64,000 nucleotides of DNA from Sporosarcina luteola (GTDB taxonomy: Bacteria > Bacillota > Bacilli > Bacillales_A > Planococcaceae), in the NCBI RefSeq assembly GCF_007991495.1, contig NZ_BJYL01000004.1:1-64000 (forward strand), given 5' to 3'. Under the pieces are notes generated by a model. It searched no databases. It was not told where the DNA came from and saw only the letters and a program-made list of their open reading frames with translations. Both the position numbers and the translations under genes were made by a program. Below, piece after piece: positions 1-9,568 of this stretch (the first letter of the stretch is position 1; every line of letters begins with the position of its first letter).

Positions 1-32
1 AAACGAGACTCTGCTATGGAGTCTCGTTTTTT
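1..32. terminator. terminator hairpin downstream of pbuX
   Basis: An 11-bp perfect stem (1-11 with 19-29) with a 7-nt loop is followed by a T-run on the plus strand and lies 13 bp past the pbuX stop. It probably ends the xpt-pbuX transcript. The sequence beyond position 1 is not visible, so the minus-strand U-tract cannot be judged. Confidence 0.7.
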
Positions 33-44
33 ATATTAAAAATA

Positions 45-2053
<2,009 letters not shown>

Positions 2054-2118
2054 AAAGAATTGACGAATGATGAAGGAAAAAACATGCGGTCAACATGCAT
2101 GATTTTTCTCTTCTTGCT

Positions 2119-2186
2119 TCTCATAGTCGGTTCATTTACGGTAAACCGGTAGAAACTTGCAGGCCATATCCCCGCGATTATATGAG
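2119..2186 (-). promoter_or_regulatory. purine riboswitch aptamer, guanine class
   Basis: The minus strand has the conserved TATAATCGCGG core, a P2 stem (GCGGG/CCTGC), the GTTTCTACC junction, a P3 stem (CGGTT/AACCG) and a closing P1 (CTCATA/TATGAG). The specificity base before the closing UAU is C (CCGACTATG), as in guanine-type rather than adenine-type aptamers. It lies about 160 nt upstream of xpt and should switch the gene off when guanine or hypoxanthine binds. Confidence 0.96.
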
Positions 2187-2210
2187 TGGATGGTTTTTGT
2201 TTAGGACCTA

Positions 2211-2238
2211 ATTATAGCACGCTTTCGACAGTTTTCAA
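2211..2238 (-). promoter_or_regulatory. sigma-A promoter of xpt-pbuX
   Basis: The minus strand reads -35 TTGAAA, 16-bp spacer, -10 TATAAT, placing the transcription start a few bases before the riboswitch aptamer. Confidence 0.8.
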
Positions 2239-2353
2239 CACAGTTTATGCGTATTTCCCCATTCACGGAATAGTATTTAAACATAACGAATTCAAATCTT
2301 TTATCTCAGTAACGTTAACAATATTTCAATCATATTAATTCAAGCACAAGCCC

Positions 2354-2378
2354 GTTTATTCTTCTCTACTTCGGCTAT
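2354..2378 (+). promoter_or_regulatory. sigma-B-like promoter of gsiB
   Basis: GTTTAT (2354-2359) and GGCTAT (2373-2378) are separated by 13 bp, close to the sigma-B consensus GTTTAA-N13/14-GGGTAT. The site lies 53 bp before the gsiB start codon. B. subtilis gsiB is a standard sigma-B target. Confidence 0.72.
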
Positions 2379-2431
2379 ATATAGACTGTAGGCCACTACG
2401 AAAATATCAAACTAAAAGGAGAGATATTATT

Positions 2432-2782
2432 ATGGCTAGAAACAACAACAACAACAACAATAACGACAACAATCAAAACAACCGAGGTAAAATGTCTTTA
2501 GAAGAAGCAGGTCGCAAAGGCGGAGAAGCTACTGCAAAAAATCATGACAGAGATTTCTACGAAGAAATCGGACGTAAAGGCGGAGAAGCTACTGCCGAAA
2601 ACCATGATAGAAGTTTCTACGAAGAGATTGGACGTAAAGGCGGAGAAGCTACCGCGAAAAACCATGACAAGGATTTCTACGAAGAAATCGGACGCAAAGG
2701 CGGAGAAGCTCGCGCCCAACAAAACGATAATTACAACAATAACAACAACCGCAACAAGAATAACAACAATAACAACCGTTAA
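2432..2782 (+). CDS. gsiB: general stress protein GsiB (KGG repeat hydrophilin)
   Basis: This 116-residue, highly hydrophilic protein has four GRKGGEA motifs at 20-residue spacing (unit GRKGGEATAKNHDRDFYEEI), the same repeat that makes up B. subtilis GsiB. It is thought to be a protective hydrophilin in stress-exposed cells; the molecular role is not settled. It is flanked by Asn-rich tails (about residues 3-17 and 98-116) that B. subtilis GsiB lacks. The repeat is also visible as a 60-bp tandem in DNA. An AAAGGAGAG ribosome-binding site precedes the ATG, a sigma-B-like promoter lies upstream, and a strong terminator follows. Confidence 0.9.
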   Translation: MARNNNNNNNNDNNQNNRGKMSLEEAGRKGGEATAKNHDRDFYEEIGRKGGEATAENHDRSFYEEIGRKGGEATAKNHDKDFYEEIGRKGGEARAQQNDNYNNNNNRNKNNNNNNR

Positions 2783-2812
2783 AAATTAAAAATATTTGAC
2801 TTTACAGGCCTA

Positions 2813-2856
2813 AACAGCCGGAAGAGGTAGACGCTCCTCTTCCGGCTGTTTTTCTT
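2813..2856 (+). terminator. terminator between convergent gsiB and exoA
   Basis: A 14-bp perfect stem (2813-2826 with 2837-2850) has a T-rich tail on the plus strand. It ends gsiB and, with a poorer tail, probably also exoA from the other side. Confidence 0.9.
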
Positions 2857-2860
2857 TCCT

Positions 2861-3631
2861 CTATGCTGTAATTCCGTCAACATTCAGTTCCAACACTATC
2901 GGACAATGATCGCTTCCCAATACATGCGCATGGATATCTGCACCTTTCAACATTGGTACTATTTTCTCCGATACGATGAAATAATCAATGCGCCAACCAA
3001 TATTTCTTTCCCTTACTTTGCTCATATAGGACCACCAGGTAAACGCCCCCTCAAGTTCCGGGTGAAAATGGCGGAACGTATCAACGAACCCTTGCCTTAA
3101 TAAATCTGTCATTGCTCCTCTTTCTTCAACTGTAAAGCCTGAGTTCCCGACATTCGTTTTGTAATTGCGGATATCAATATTTTGATGGGCTACATTCAAA
3201 TCCCCACAAAAAATGACAGGTTTTATTTGATTCAACTGAACTAAATACTCTCTCATTCTAGCTTCCCAATTCATTCTGAAAGGAAGACGGGCCAAGTCCC
3301 TTTGTGCGTTCGGCGCATAGACATTCACTAAGTAAAACTGAGGGAATTCCAACGTCAAAATTCGACCTTCATCTTCAGTATCCATATCGCCAACACCGTA
3401 TTTGATGCTCAATGGCTTTTCTTTTGTGAATACCGCAGTGCCTGAATACCCTTTTTTCTGTGCATAATTCCAATACTGATAATACCCTTCCAACTCCAGA
3501 TCAATTTGGCCGCTTTGCAATTTTATTTCCTGGAGGCAGAATATATCTGCATCTTGCTCGTTAAAATAATCCAAGAACCCCTTCCTCACACAGGCTCTTA
3601 ATCCATTGACATTCCATGAGATTAATTTCAT
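2861..3631 (-). CDS. exoA: exodeoxyribonuclease III / AP endonuclease
   Basis: This 256-residue exonuclease-endonuclease-phosphatase fold enzyme acts in base excision repair, nicking at abasic sites and trimming 3' ends. Visible motifs are MKLISWNVNGLRA at the N-terminus, CLQEIKLQ with the metal-binding Glu, CGDLNVAHQ, and the C-terminal LGSDHCPIVL with the catalytic His. I chose the ATG at 3631 because GGAGGGG lies 9 nt upstream and the family begins MKLISWNVNG. A frame extension to 3658 has no ribosome-binding site. It appears monocistronic and converges on gsiB. Confidence 0.95.
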   Translation of the reverse strand: MKLISWNVNGLRACVRKGFLDYFNEQDADIFCLQEIKLQSGQIDLELEGYYQYWNYAQKKGYSGTAVFTKEKPLSIKYGVGDMDTEDEGRILTLEFPQFYLVNVYAPNAQRDLARLPFRMNWEARMREYLVQLNQIKPVIFCGDLNVAHQNIDIRNYKTNVGNSGFTVEERGAMTDLLRQGFVDTFRHFHPELEGAFTWWSYMSKVRERNIGWRIDYFIVSEKIVPMLKGADIHAHVLGSDHCPIVLELNVDGITA

Positions 3632-3714
3632 TTGATCAAACCCCTCCAGTGCAATCATACAAATTCATCTAGCGTAAAGCTAGTTCTAAGGTCCTTTTTT
3701 GGTGATATATTTGT

Positions 3715-3798
3715 GGATTCAATCTATATAAGTTGGGATTCAATCGATATCCTTTCGTATTCAATAGAAATATCACAGCATTCAATCGATATATTCTC
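3715..3798 (+). repeat. four-unit 21-bp tandem repeat
   Basis: Four consecutive units of exactly 21 bp start at 3715, 3736, 3757 and 3778 and share the core ATTCAATcgATAT. Units differ by a few substitutions but never in length. The array sits in the gap between the exoA start and the psuG terminator. A reading frame through it would give heptapeptide repeats, but there is no plausible start site and it ends in the terminator, so I do not call a gene. Confidence 0.85.
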
Positions 3799-3800
3799 AC

Positions 3801-3828
3801 AAAAAAGGAAGAGCTCCTGGCTCCTCCC
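3801..3828 (-). terminator. terminator of the psuK-psuG operon
   Basis: The minus strand has an 8-bp stem (3820-3827 with 3807-3814, one G-U pair), a 5-nt loop and six U (3801-3806), 16 bp after the psuG stop. Confidence 0.8.
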
Positions 3829-3843
3829 TTTCATATTTTGACC

Positions 3844-4755
3844 TTATTTATTAAATTCTACTGCAATTTTTGCGCCAACTACAGCATTATGCTTCACTAA
3901 AGCAATATTGGCATCCAGGCTGCGTCCTTCTGTTAGTTCCTTCACTTTTCCTAACATGAATGGCGTTACGTCTTTTCCAGCGATGTGAAGCTCATCTGCT
4001 TCTTTTAGTGCCTGTTGAATGATTCCGTCGATGAACGACTTGTCAAGCGCATCTGCTTCAGGAATCGGATTTGCAATGACCGCGCCGCCTTTTAAGCCAA
4101 GATCCCATTTCACACGAAGCATATCCGCGATTGTTTTTGGCTCATCTGCACGGATATTCAGTTTAAAATCACTAACTCGTGTAAAGAATGCGGGAAGCAC
4201 ATCTGTGCCGTAACCTACGACAGGTACACCGTTCGTCTCTAAGTATTCAAGCGTTAAGCCTAGGTCCAAAATTGATTTTGCACCCGCACAAATAACTGCA
4301 ACGTCTGTTTGCGCTAATTCTTCCAAGTCAGCTGAAATATCCATTGTCGTCTCAGCGCCGCGATGGACACCGCCGATTCCGCCTGTGACAAAAATACGGA
4401 TGTCTGCAAGATCTGCACAGATCATTGTTGCTGCAACCGTTGTAGCTCCGAGTTGTTTAGTTGCAAGCAAATATGCAAGGTCACGTCTAGACGCTTTCGC
4501 AACGCCTTGACTATTGCCAAACATTTCAAGTTCTTCGTCCGATAGGCCGATTTTAATCATTCCATCAATGATGGCAATTGTAGCAGGAACCGCACCGTTG
4601 TCACGAATGATTTGTTCTACTTCTCTTGCAGTTTGCACGTTTTGCGGATAAGGCATGCCGTGTGAAATGATTGTCGATTCTAAAGCAACGACCGGTTTTC
4701 CTGCAGCCATAGCCTCTTGTACTTCTTGTGAATACGATAGATATTGTTTCATCAT
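3844..4755 (-). CDS. psuG: pseudouridine-5'-phosphate glycosidase
   Basis: The enzyme splits the C-C glycosidic bond of pseudouridine 5'-phosphate into uracil and ribose 5-phosphate. The 303-residue protein has the family motifs [14 protein letters not shown] near residue 26, [12 protein letters not shown] around 124-135, and [18 protein letters not shown] around 156-173. It overlaps psuK by 4 bp (ATGA), so the kinase product feeds directly into it. A GGAGG ribosome-binding site lies inside the psuK end. The start is ATG-ATG; the second ATG (4752) has the better 7-nt spacing. Confidence 0.95.
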   Translation of the reverse strand: MMKQYLSYSQEVQEAMAAGKPVVALESTIISHGMPYPQNVQTAREVEQIIRDNGAVPATIAIIDGMIKIGLSDEELEMFGNSQGVAKASRRDLAYLLATKQLGATTVAATMICADLADIRIFVTGGIGGVHRGAETTMDISADLEELAQTDVAVICAGAKSILDLGLTLEYLETNGVPVVGYGTDVLPAFFTRVSDFKLNIRADEPKTIADMLRVKWDLGLKGGAVIANPIPEADALDKSFIDGIIQQALKEADELHIAGKDVTPFMLGKVKELTEGRSLDANIALVKHNAVVGAKIAVEFNK

Positions 4756-5855
4756 AATTCCTCCAATTCTTTTTTAAGAAGTTCTTTGTTCAATTCAGGT
4801 CTAACTGTATAAGCGCTCTCCAATGTCTTCGCCGCATTCATTAAACCCATACGGACATTTTCCTCTAAAGATCCTTCCGTTAAATGACCATGTAGCAAGC
4901 CCGAGACAAACGCGTCGCCCGCACCGGTGACGTCTTCCACCTGAACGTCCGACACGGCTGGGAAATGGATTGCTTCTCCGCCTGCACTTGCAGCCATGAT
5001 TCCTCTCGACCCCGCAGTGACGACGACATTTTCCGCCCCAAATGCAAGCAATGCATGGACAGCTTTCTTCCAGTCCTCTTCATTTTCAATTGACAGACCC
5101 GTATATGTCTCAGCTTCATCCTGATTACATACGAACCATGTGACGCCATTTAAATCACTTGGCATTCTGTTCATCTTCGGAGACGAAACTGGGATAATGA
5201 CAAGTTGGTTCCCTTTTTGGACTGCCAGGTTTTTAATGTAATCGACTGATTCCTTCGGGCAGTTCAAATCGATAATAATCATCGAAGCATTGGAGATGAT
5301 TCTGGACTTTTCCTCTAAGTAGGCAGGAGTGAGCGAATCATAGATTTCCATATTCGCCAAAGCGATAACTAGTTCGCCTGTAGGATCTAATACAGCTGAG
5401 TAGGAACCAGTCGATTTCCCAATCAATTGGCCCACGTCCGTAACGTCCACATATGCCGCTGATTCCCTGACAATTGTGTCCCAATCACTATCATTCCCGG
5501 CAACCGTCAACAGTCGGACATGATGATTGAGTCGACCTAAATTCTCAGCAATATTCCGGGCAACGCCACCTACCGAAACCGTCATCGAAGCGGGATTGGA
5601 AGTTCCCAGTTGAGTTTGTTCATTCAGATGAAATTTCCGATCGATATTCGCCCCGCCAATACAGATGATTTCCTTTTCTTCAGGAAGAATATAGGCACGT
5701 CCAGCTATTTTCCCTTGTCTAATTAAACCTGAAATAATGTTTGCTAACGTTGGCCTGGACATATTTAAGGCATCAGCCATTTCCTGCTGTGATAAATAAG
5801 GGTTGGCTCGAATTAAGTCAAGAACCGCCCTTTCTTTTTCATTCAATTCCATCAC
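4752..5855 (-). CDS. psuK: HTH-fused PfkB-family pseudouridine kinase
   Basis: Residues 1-55 form a winged helix-turn-helix of the kind that starts with [19 protein letters not shown] and a recognition helix [13 protein letters not shown]. Residues 60-367 are a PfkB sugar kinase with [23 protein letters not shown] and the C-terminal [13 protein letters not shown] catalytic/anion-hole motif. Pairing with psuG identifies the substrate as pseudouridine. The DNA-binding domain suggests autoregulation, and a palindrome lies just downstream of its promoter. The start is uncertain: GTG (5855), ATG (5852) or TTG (5846) all crowd the ribosome-binding sequence AAAGGGTGAT. Confidence 0.9.
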   Translation of the reverse strand: MMELNEKERAVLDLIRANPYLSQQEMADALNMSRPTLANIISGLIRQGKIAGRAYILPEEKEIICIGGANIDRKFHLNEQTQLGTSNPASMTVSVGGVARNIAENLGRLNHHVRLLTVAGNDSDWDTIVRESAAYVDVTDVGQLIGKSTGSYSAVLDPTGELVIALANMEIYDSLTPAYLEEKSRIISNASMIIIDLNCPKESVDYIKNLAVQKGNQLVIIPVSSPKMNRMPSDLNGVTWFVCNQDEAETYTGLSIENEEDWKKAVHALLAFGAENVVVTAGSRGIMAASAGGEAIHFPAVSDVQVEDVTGAGDAFVSGLLHGHLTEGSLEENVRMGLMNAAKTLESAYTVRPELNKELLKKELEEL

Positions 5856-5857
5856 CC

Positions 5858-5873
5858 TTTAAACATTTGTTTA
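5858..5873. promoter_or_regulatory. candidate operator of psuK-psuG
   Basis: The perfect inverted repeat TAAACA-tt-TGTTTA (5860-5873) lies just downstream of the -10 box and across the expected transcription start. A related A/T-rich GTTTAC/GTAAAC stretch overlaps the promoter spacer. Binding by the PsuK HTH domain is inferred. Confidence 0.45.
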
Positions 5874-5874
5874 T

Positions 5875-5903
5875 ATTGTAAACTTTTGTTTTGTAAAATG
5901 CAA
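5875..5903 (-). promoter_or_regulatory. sigma-A promoter of psuK-psuG
   Basis: The minus strand reads -35 TTGCAT (5898-5903), 17-bp spacer, -10 TACAAT (5875-5880), with the start of transcription expected about 12 bp before the GTG. Confidence 0.75.
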
Positions 5904-5904
5904 T

Positions 5905-5930
5905 AAAAAACTCGGTGCTCCGACCGAGTT
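5905..5930 (-). terminator. terminator of the FAD oxidoreductase gene
   Basis: The stem AACTCGGT/ACCGAGTT (5909-5916 with 5923-5930) is followed on the minus strand by a U-tract. It begins 10 bp after the stop at 5940 and abuts the psuK promoter. Confidence 0.88.
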
Positions 5931-5939
5931 TCACCATAC

Positions 5940-7058
5940 TTATAATGGTTTAAACGCTTTTTCGACAGGATATAAAGATAAGTCAATCTCAACCTCCTTG
6001 TCTAAAGCCATGTTCGCCAATTGCTTGCCAAGGAAAGGACCGACTGTCAAACCAGATGCACCTAACCCATTTGCGAATAATAGTTGAGGATGTCCTGGAA
6101 CTTCACCAATAACAGGAAGAAATCCAGGGGTGAACGGTCTCACACCAACACGTACTTCATCGAACATTGCCTCATTCAACCCAGGGGCGACTTCCAATGC
6201 CTTTTGAAATACTTCATGCATACCACCGGCTGTTGGATTCAACTCCAGCTTTTCATCGTCTTCATGCGTCGCTCCTATCACAATTTTCCCCTCATCAAAC
6301 GCTAAAATATATTGATCAGTCGGCGGCATCACAACTGGCCAATCCGATGTTTTCTGTCCTAGCTTCAAATGGATAATCTGTGCCTTCTGCCCCGTTACCT
6401 GGGGGTCTAACCCTAATGGCTTCAACAGTTCCCCTGCCCATGCGCCCGCTGTAATGATCACTTTAGAGGCATGGTGAAATTTATCATCTACCGTCACACC
6501 ATCGACCTTTTCTCCATGAACAGAAAGCTTCGCTGAGCCATATTTGACGACTGCCCCATTCTTTTTTGCAGCTCTTAGTAACGCATCCCGCAGTGCCCGA
6601 CCATCCACCCTCGCAGCCCCTTCTACATGGACTGAGGAAAAATCGGCCGACAATGGCGGAAACGCTGCTTTTGTCTCATTTGCATCTAATCGTAGAACCT
6701 TTCCGATTTCCGGCGCGTCTAATCTTCTTTCCAATGTTCTTTCTTCCATTTTTTCAAGCTTCAAAGCTTCCTTATGTAAACTAATTGCGCCGACTTTTCG
6801 ATAACCCGTTTCTGTTTCTCCTTCTTCCTTCAACTGCTCGATCAGATCGGCATAATACGCAGCTCCTCCTTTGGCAAGCGCATACCAAGCTTTATTCCGA
6901 CGTTGTGAAATCCACGGACAAATAATGCCCGCAGCTGCATCTGTTGCCTGCCCTTTCTCCTTCCGATCAATTAAAAGGACATCTTTTCCACCCTTAGCTA
7001 AATGAAAGGCAGTGGAGGCACCGAGAATCCCTCCGCCAATAATAATGACTTTTCCCAA
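5940..7058 (-). CDS. FAD-dependent amine/D-amino-acid oxidase family protein
   Basis: It has a Rossmann FAD-binding start (KVIIIGGGILGASTAFHL) and the DAO-family C-terminus (GVRPFTPGFLPVIGEVPG, FANGLGASGLTVGPFLGKQLA). The family deaminates glycine, sarcosine or D-amino acids; the substrate here cannot be read from sequence and no thiamine or proline genes are adjacent. I chose TTG at 7058, giving 372 residues, because AGGTG lies 6 nt upstream and MGKVIIIGGG is a natural start. The longer frame from 7109 would begin inside the promoter. An ATG at 7076 has no ribosome-binding site. Confidence 0.85.
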   Translation of the reverse strand: MGKVIIIGGGILGASTAFHLAKGGKDVLLIDRKEKGQATDAAAGIICPWISQRRNKAWYALAKGGAAYYADLIEQLKEEGETETGYRKVGAISLHKEALKLEKMEERTLERRLDAPEIGKVLRLDANETKAAFPPLSADFSSVHVEGAARVDGRALRDALLRAAKKNGAVVKYGSAKLSVHGEKVDGVTVDDKFHHASKVIITAGAWAGELLKPLGLDPQVTGQKAQIIHLKLGQKTSDWPVVMPPTDQYILAFDEGKIVIGATHEDDEKLELNPTAGGMHEVFQKALEVAPGLNEAMFDEVRVGVRPFTPGFLPVIGEVPGHPQLLFANGLGASGLTVGPFLGKQLANMALDKEVEIDLSLYPVEKAFKPL

Positions 7059-7088
7059 GACTAACACCTGTTTCATTGTTTTATGTAT

Positions 7089-7117
7089 ATTGTACAAGCG
7101 GACTTTCATACATACAA
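7089..7117 (-). promoter_or_regulatory. sigma-A promoter of the FAD oxidoreductase gene
   Basis: The minus strand reads -35 TTGTAT (7112-7117), 17-bp spacer, -10 TACAAT (7089-7094). The ATG at 7109 falls inside the spacer, which rules it out as the translation start. Confidence 0.75.
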
Positions 7118-7128
7118 CTATACAGACG

Positions 7129-7142
7129 TGAAAACGTTTTCA
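7129..7142. promoter_or_regulatory. cre-like site (CcpA operator candidate)
   Basis: TGAAAACGTTTTCA is a perfect 14-bp palindrome that fits the cre consensus at every constrained position except the outermost base. It lies between the divergent oxidase and aminotransferase genes, 11 bp upstream of the oxidase -35 and about 130 bp before the aminotransferase start. Function is inferred. Confidence 0.65.
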
Positions 7143-7258
7143 TAATTGAAAAAATAATGTAATAATTCTATACTTCCCTTTTTCAAAAAAAGCAGTATAA
7201 TTATTATATTCAATATTAAATAGTCCAATTGACTATAAAATGAGGAGATTTGATTGGC

Positions 7259-8353
7259 ATGACAAGATTACCCATCCAGATTAAACTGACTGATTCCAAA
7301 AAAGAGAAACCGAATCCCGAGAAACTCATTTTCGGGAAAAGTTTTACCGACCACATGTTTGTTGCAGATTATGAGGAAGGTAAAGGTTGGCATAGCCACC
7401 GAATTGTGCCCTACGCTCCAATTACATTGGATCCTGCTGCCTTGGTCTTTCATTATGGCCAAACCGTCTTCGAAGGCTTAAAAGCGTATCGGTCAGCTGA
7501 TGGAACGGTAAGACTTTTCCGCCCTGAAGAAAACATGAAGAGGATGAATGTTTCGTTGGACCGGCTTTGCATGCCTCGATTCGATGAAGAAGCAGCGCTA
7601 CACGCACTGACTCAGCTGATTCAAATTGAAAAGGATTGGATTCCGACGCTGGAAGGCACCTCCTTATATATACGACCCTTCATTATCGCAAATGAGGCAT
7701 TCCTAGGAGTTGCTCCTGCTAAAAAATATCAATTCATGATCATCCTTTCTCCTGTTGGCTCTTACTACAAGGAAGGTATTCACCCAATCCGAATTCTCGT
7801 CGAAAATGAATTCGTCAGAGCTGTTAAAGGCGGTACAGGCGGCGCGAAAACAGCCGGGAATTACGCTTCCGGATTAAAAGCCCAAGAAGTAGCCGATCAG
7901 CAAGGGTATTCCCAAGTGCTTTGGCTGGATGGCGTTGAACGAAAATATGTAGAAGAAGTCGGCAGCATGAACATTTTCTTTAAAATTGACGGAGAAATTG
8001 TCACTCCTGCCATTAACGGCAGCATTTTGGAAGGCATCACCCGAAAATCGATTCTTCAACTTCTCCGTCACTGGAATATCCCAGTTGCTGAGCGGCAAAT
8101 AGCGATGGATGAAATCCGGGAAGCGTATGAGGAAGGAAAACTTGAAGAAGTTTTCGGTACAGGGACGGCTGCTGTCATTTCGCCTGTTGGAGAATTAAAT
8201 TGGGGCGGGTATAAAATGATTATCAATAATGGTGAAACAGGACCTGTTGCCAACCGGCTATTCAATACGTTAACGAATATTCAAAACGGAAAAGAAGATG
8301 ATCCATTCGATTGGGTTATGGAATTGAAAAGTGAACTCGTAAAGCTTGCATGA
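7259..8353 (+). CDS. ilvE: branched-chain amino acid aminotransferase
   Basis: This PLP class IV transaminase (364 residues) interconverts Leu, Ile and Val with their 2-keto acids. The fold-IV signature is visible (EEVGSMNIFF followed by TPAINGSILEGITRK), as are the substrate-loop region around FHYGQTVFEGLKAYR and VKGGTGGAKTAGNYA. I use the ATG at 7259, which lies 11 nt after GAGGAG. A TTG at 7250 is only 2 nt from that site. A TATAAT -10 box at 7196-7201 with a weak -35 precedes it, and a short inverted repeat (TAGTC/GACTA, 7221-7235) lies near the ribosome-binding site. It is monocistronic. Confidence 0.94.
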   Translation: MTRLPIQIKLTDSKKEKPNPEKLIFGKSFTDHMFVADYEEGKGWHSHRIVPYAPITLDPAALVFHYGQTVFEGLKAYRSADGTVRLFRPEENMKRMNVSLDRLCMPRFDEEAALHALTQLIQIEKDWIPTLEGTSLYIRPFIIANEAFLGVAPAKKYQFMIILSPVGSYYKEGIHPIRILVENEFVRAVKGGTGGAKTAGNYASGLKAQEVADQQGYSQVLWLDGVERKYVEEVGSMNIFFKIDGEIVTPAINGSILEGITRKSILQLLRHWNIPVAERQIAMDEIREAYEEGKLEEVFGTGTAAVISPVGELNWGGYKMIINNGETGPVANRLFNTLTNIQNGKEDDPFDWVMELKSELVKLA

Positions 8354-8392
8354 AAACTGGCAGAGAGGAAATGCCTCTCTGCCAGTTTTTTT
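8354..8392 (+). terminator. terminator of ilvE
   Basis: A 15-bp perfect stem (8354-8368 with 8374-8388) with a 5-nt loop and a run of T follows the stop codon directly. Confidence 0.95.
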
Positions 8393-8403
8393 ATTAGTTG
8401 TTG

Positions 8404-8522
8404 TCGTCTAGCTTCGGGCGCCAGAGGCTCGGGGTCATAAGTCAAAGCTACTGCGTGGCAAAGAGCGCCACTACGTAGCTTCGCCTTATGCCTGTCGCCT
8501 CTAGGCAGGCGCCCTATGCTTT
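8404..8522 (-). repeat. type A dispersed hairpin element, copy A1
   Basis: This ~119-bp imperfect palindrome is in the opposite orientation to the copies at 16318, 35903 and 54764. The outer arms GGGCGCC/GGCGCCC pair, the middle arms (GGTCATAAG with CTTATGCC) pair loosely, and the tip is GTGGC-loop-GCCAC. It contains no open reading frame of note. Confidence 0.85.
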
Positions 8523-8532
8523 TGTAATCTAT

Positions 8533-8691
8533 TTATGCGATGTTTTGATAGCGGTTAAGTAATGTATCGAGCTCTTGACTGCACGCTACCACTTCAGGAT
8601 GTGTAAGACCACGGTATTTTGCTTTTTCGACCATTTCGGTCCGTTTGATCGTAATCATCAAAGATAAAATCTGCTTGTCAATCAATTTCAT
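8533..8691 (-). CDS. Spo0E-family aspartyl-phosphate phosphatase
   Basis: This 52-residue two-helix protein has the Spo0E-family signature SQELDTLLNRY at its C-terminus and an N-terminal helix MKLIDKQILSLMITIKRTE. Members remove phosphate from Spo0A~P (or related regulators) and delay sporulation. The ATG at 8691 has GGAGGA 9 nt upstream; the longer frame to 8733 has no such site. Which Spo0E paralogue it matches cannot be said from sequence alone. It stands alone between a type A repeat and a YhcN-like gene. Confidence 0.85.
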   Translation of the reverse strand: MKLIDKQILSLMITIKRTEMVEKAKYRGLTHPEVVACSQELDTLLNRYQNIA

Positions 8692-8894
8692 TGCTACAAA
8701 TCCTCCATCAACTTTTTTATCCTTGCTTATCATAATCGACTTACATTGAAAAAAATGTCGGATTGTGTATGAAATTCATACAAATATGCATTTGTCACAA
8801 ATCCGTCACAAATAAAAAGGATAAGCATGTATAAATACATACCCATCCTATCTATCCCATAAACCACATTTTATAAAAATGCAGAGAAAATGGA

Positions 8895-9428
8895 TTATCT
8901 CGCTTCTGGGAACATTCGATTGATGCTGTCTGCCACTTCTTCAAAAAATCCTTCTACCGGATCGCCTGCTCTGATCTGATCGCCGTAGTCCGTCAAACTT
9001 TGCGCTACATCGGGGTTAAAGGATATATAGACATTGTCGAATTCTGAATGGACGTTACGCACCTCGTCCGAAATCTTTTGCTTTAACTCATCAGTTTCCT
9101 CAGTTCCTTCTTTTAAGACGACACCAACATAGGCATTGTTGTCTGTCACTAACACATTGGAACTGTCTACCTCATCCATTGCAGTGATTTTCTCTGCGGC
9201 ATCATCCGCCACTTCGACATTTGAATTTGTCATCCCATCGTTTCCGTCTGTTGTGCCATTTTCGCTGTTGTCATCAGTAGCATTATCATTGTTCGTAGTG
9301 TCGGTCGTCGTATTTTTGTCATTTACCGTATTGTCATTCGTTGTATTCTTATCATCATCTTTTGTTCCGCAACCCAGTAATGAGAAGACTAAAAGCAATG
9401 ATAGCGGAAACATAGCCAGTTTTTTCAT
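8895..9428 (-). CDS. YhcN/YlaJ-family sporulation lipoprotein
   Basis: This 177-residue protein begins with a lipoprotein signal peptide (MKKLAMFPLSLLLVFSLLGC) whose lipobox is LLGC. A low-complexity Asp/Asn/Thr linker follows to about residue 75, then a YhcN/YlaJ domain (VADDAAEKITAMDEVDSSNV, AYVGVVLKEG, VYISFNPDVAQSL). Relatives are spore inner-membrane lipoproteins of unclear function involved in germination or outgrowth. The start at 9428 is chosen for the signal peptide and the AAGGGAG upstream; the frame opens earlier at 9476 without support. Confidence 0.85.
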   Translation of the reverse strand: MKKLAMFPLSLLLVFSLLGCGTKDDDKNTTNDNTVNDKNTTTDTTNNDNATDDNSENGTTDGNDGMTNSNVEVADDAAEKITAMDEVDSSNVLVTDNNAYVGVVLKEGTEETDELKQKISDEVRNVHSEFDNVYISFNPDVAQSLTDYGDQIRAGDPVEGFFEEVADSINRMFPEAR

Positions 9429-9490
9429 CCGAATTTCATCTCCCTTGATTTTTATCACTCGTAGCATGTGTAGCATTTAGGATTCTATTC

Positions 9491-9520
9491 AAAAAAAAAA
9501 CCGTCAATTGACGATTTTTT
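9491..9520. terminator. small bidirectional terminator
   Basis: CGTC-AATT-GACG (9502-9513) is flanked by ten A on the left and six T on the right, so the stem can extend by A-T pairs. It gives a U-tract on either strand and probably ends yqkE read from the right. Confidence 0.6.
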
Positions 9521-9524
9521 CAAT

Positions 9525-9563
9525 CCAGCTACGGGCGCTCTGAGCGAGCGCCCGTAGCTTTTT
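9525..9563. repeat. short hairpin, probable deletion remnant of a type A element
   Basis: A 14-bp perfect stem (9527-9540 with 9546-9559) has a TGAGC loop. Its left half resembles one end of the type A element (TCCAGCTAC-GGCGCT) and its right half the other end (TGAGC-AGCGCC...AGCTTTTT-like), as if the ~80-bp middle were lost. Confidence 0.5.
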
Positions 9564-9568
9564 CATAT

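Noticed and set aside
3632-3841. Plus-strand frame with DSIDI heptads
   Set aside because: It comes from the 21-bp array, starts opposite the exoA ribosome-binding site and runs into the psuG terminator.
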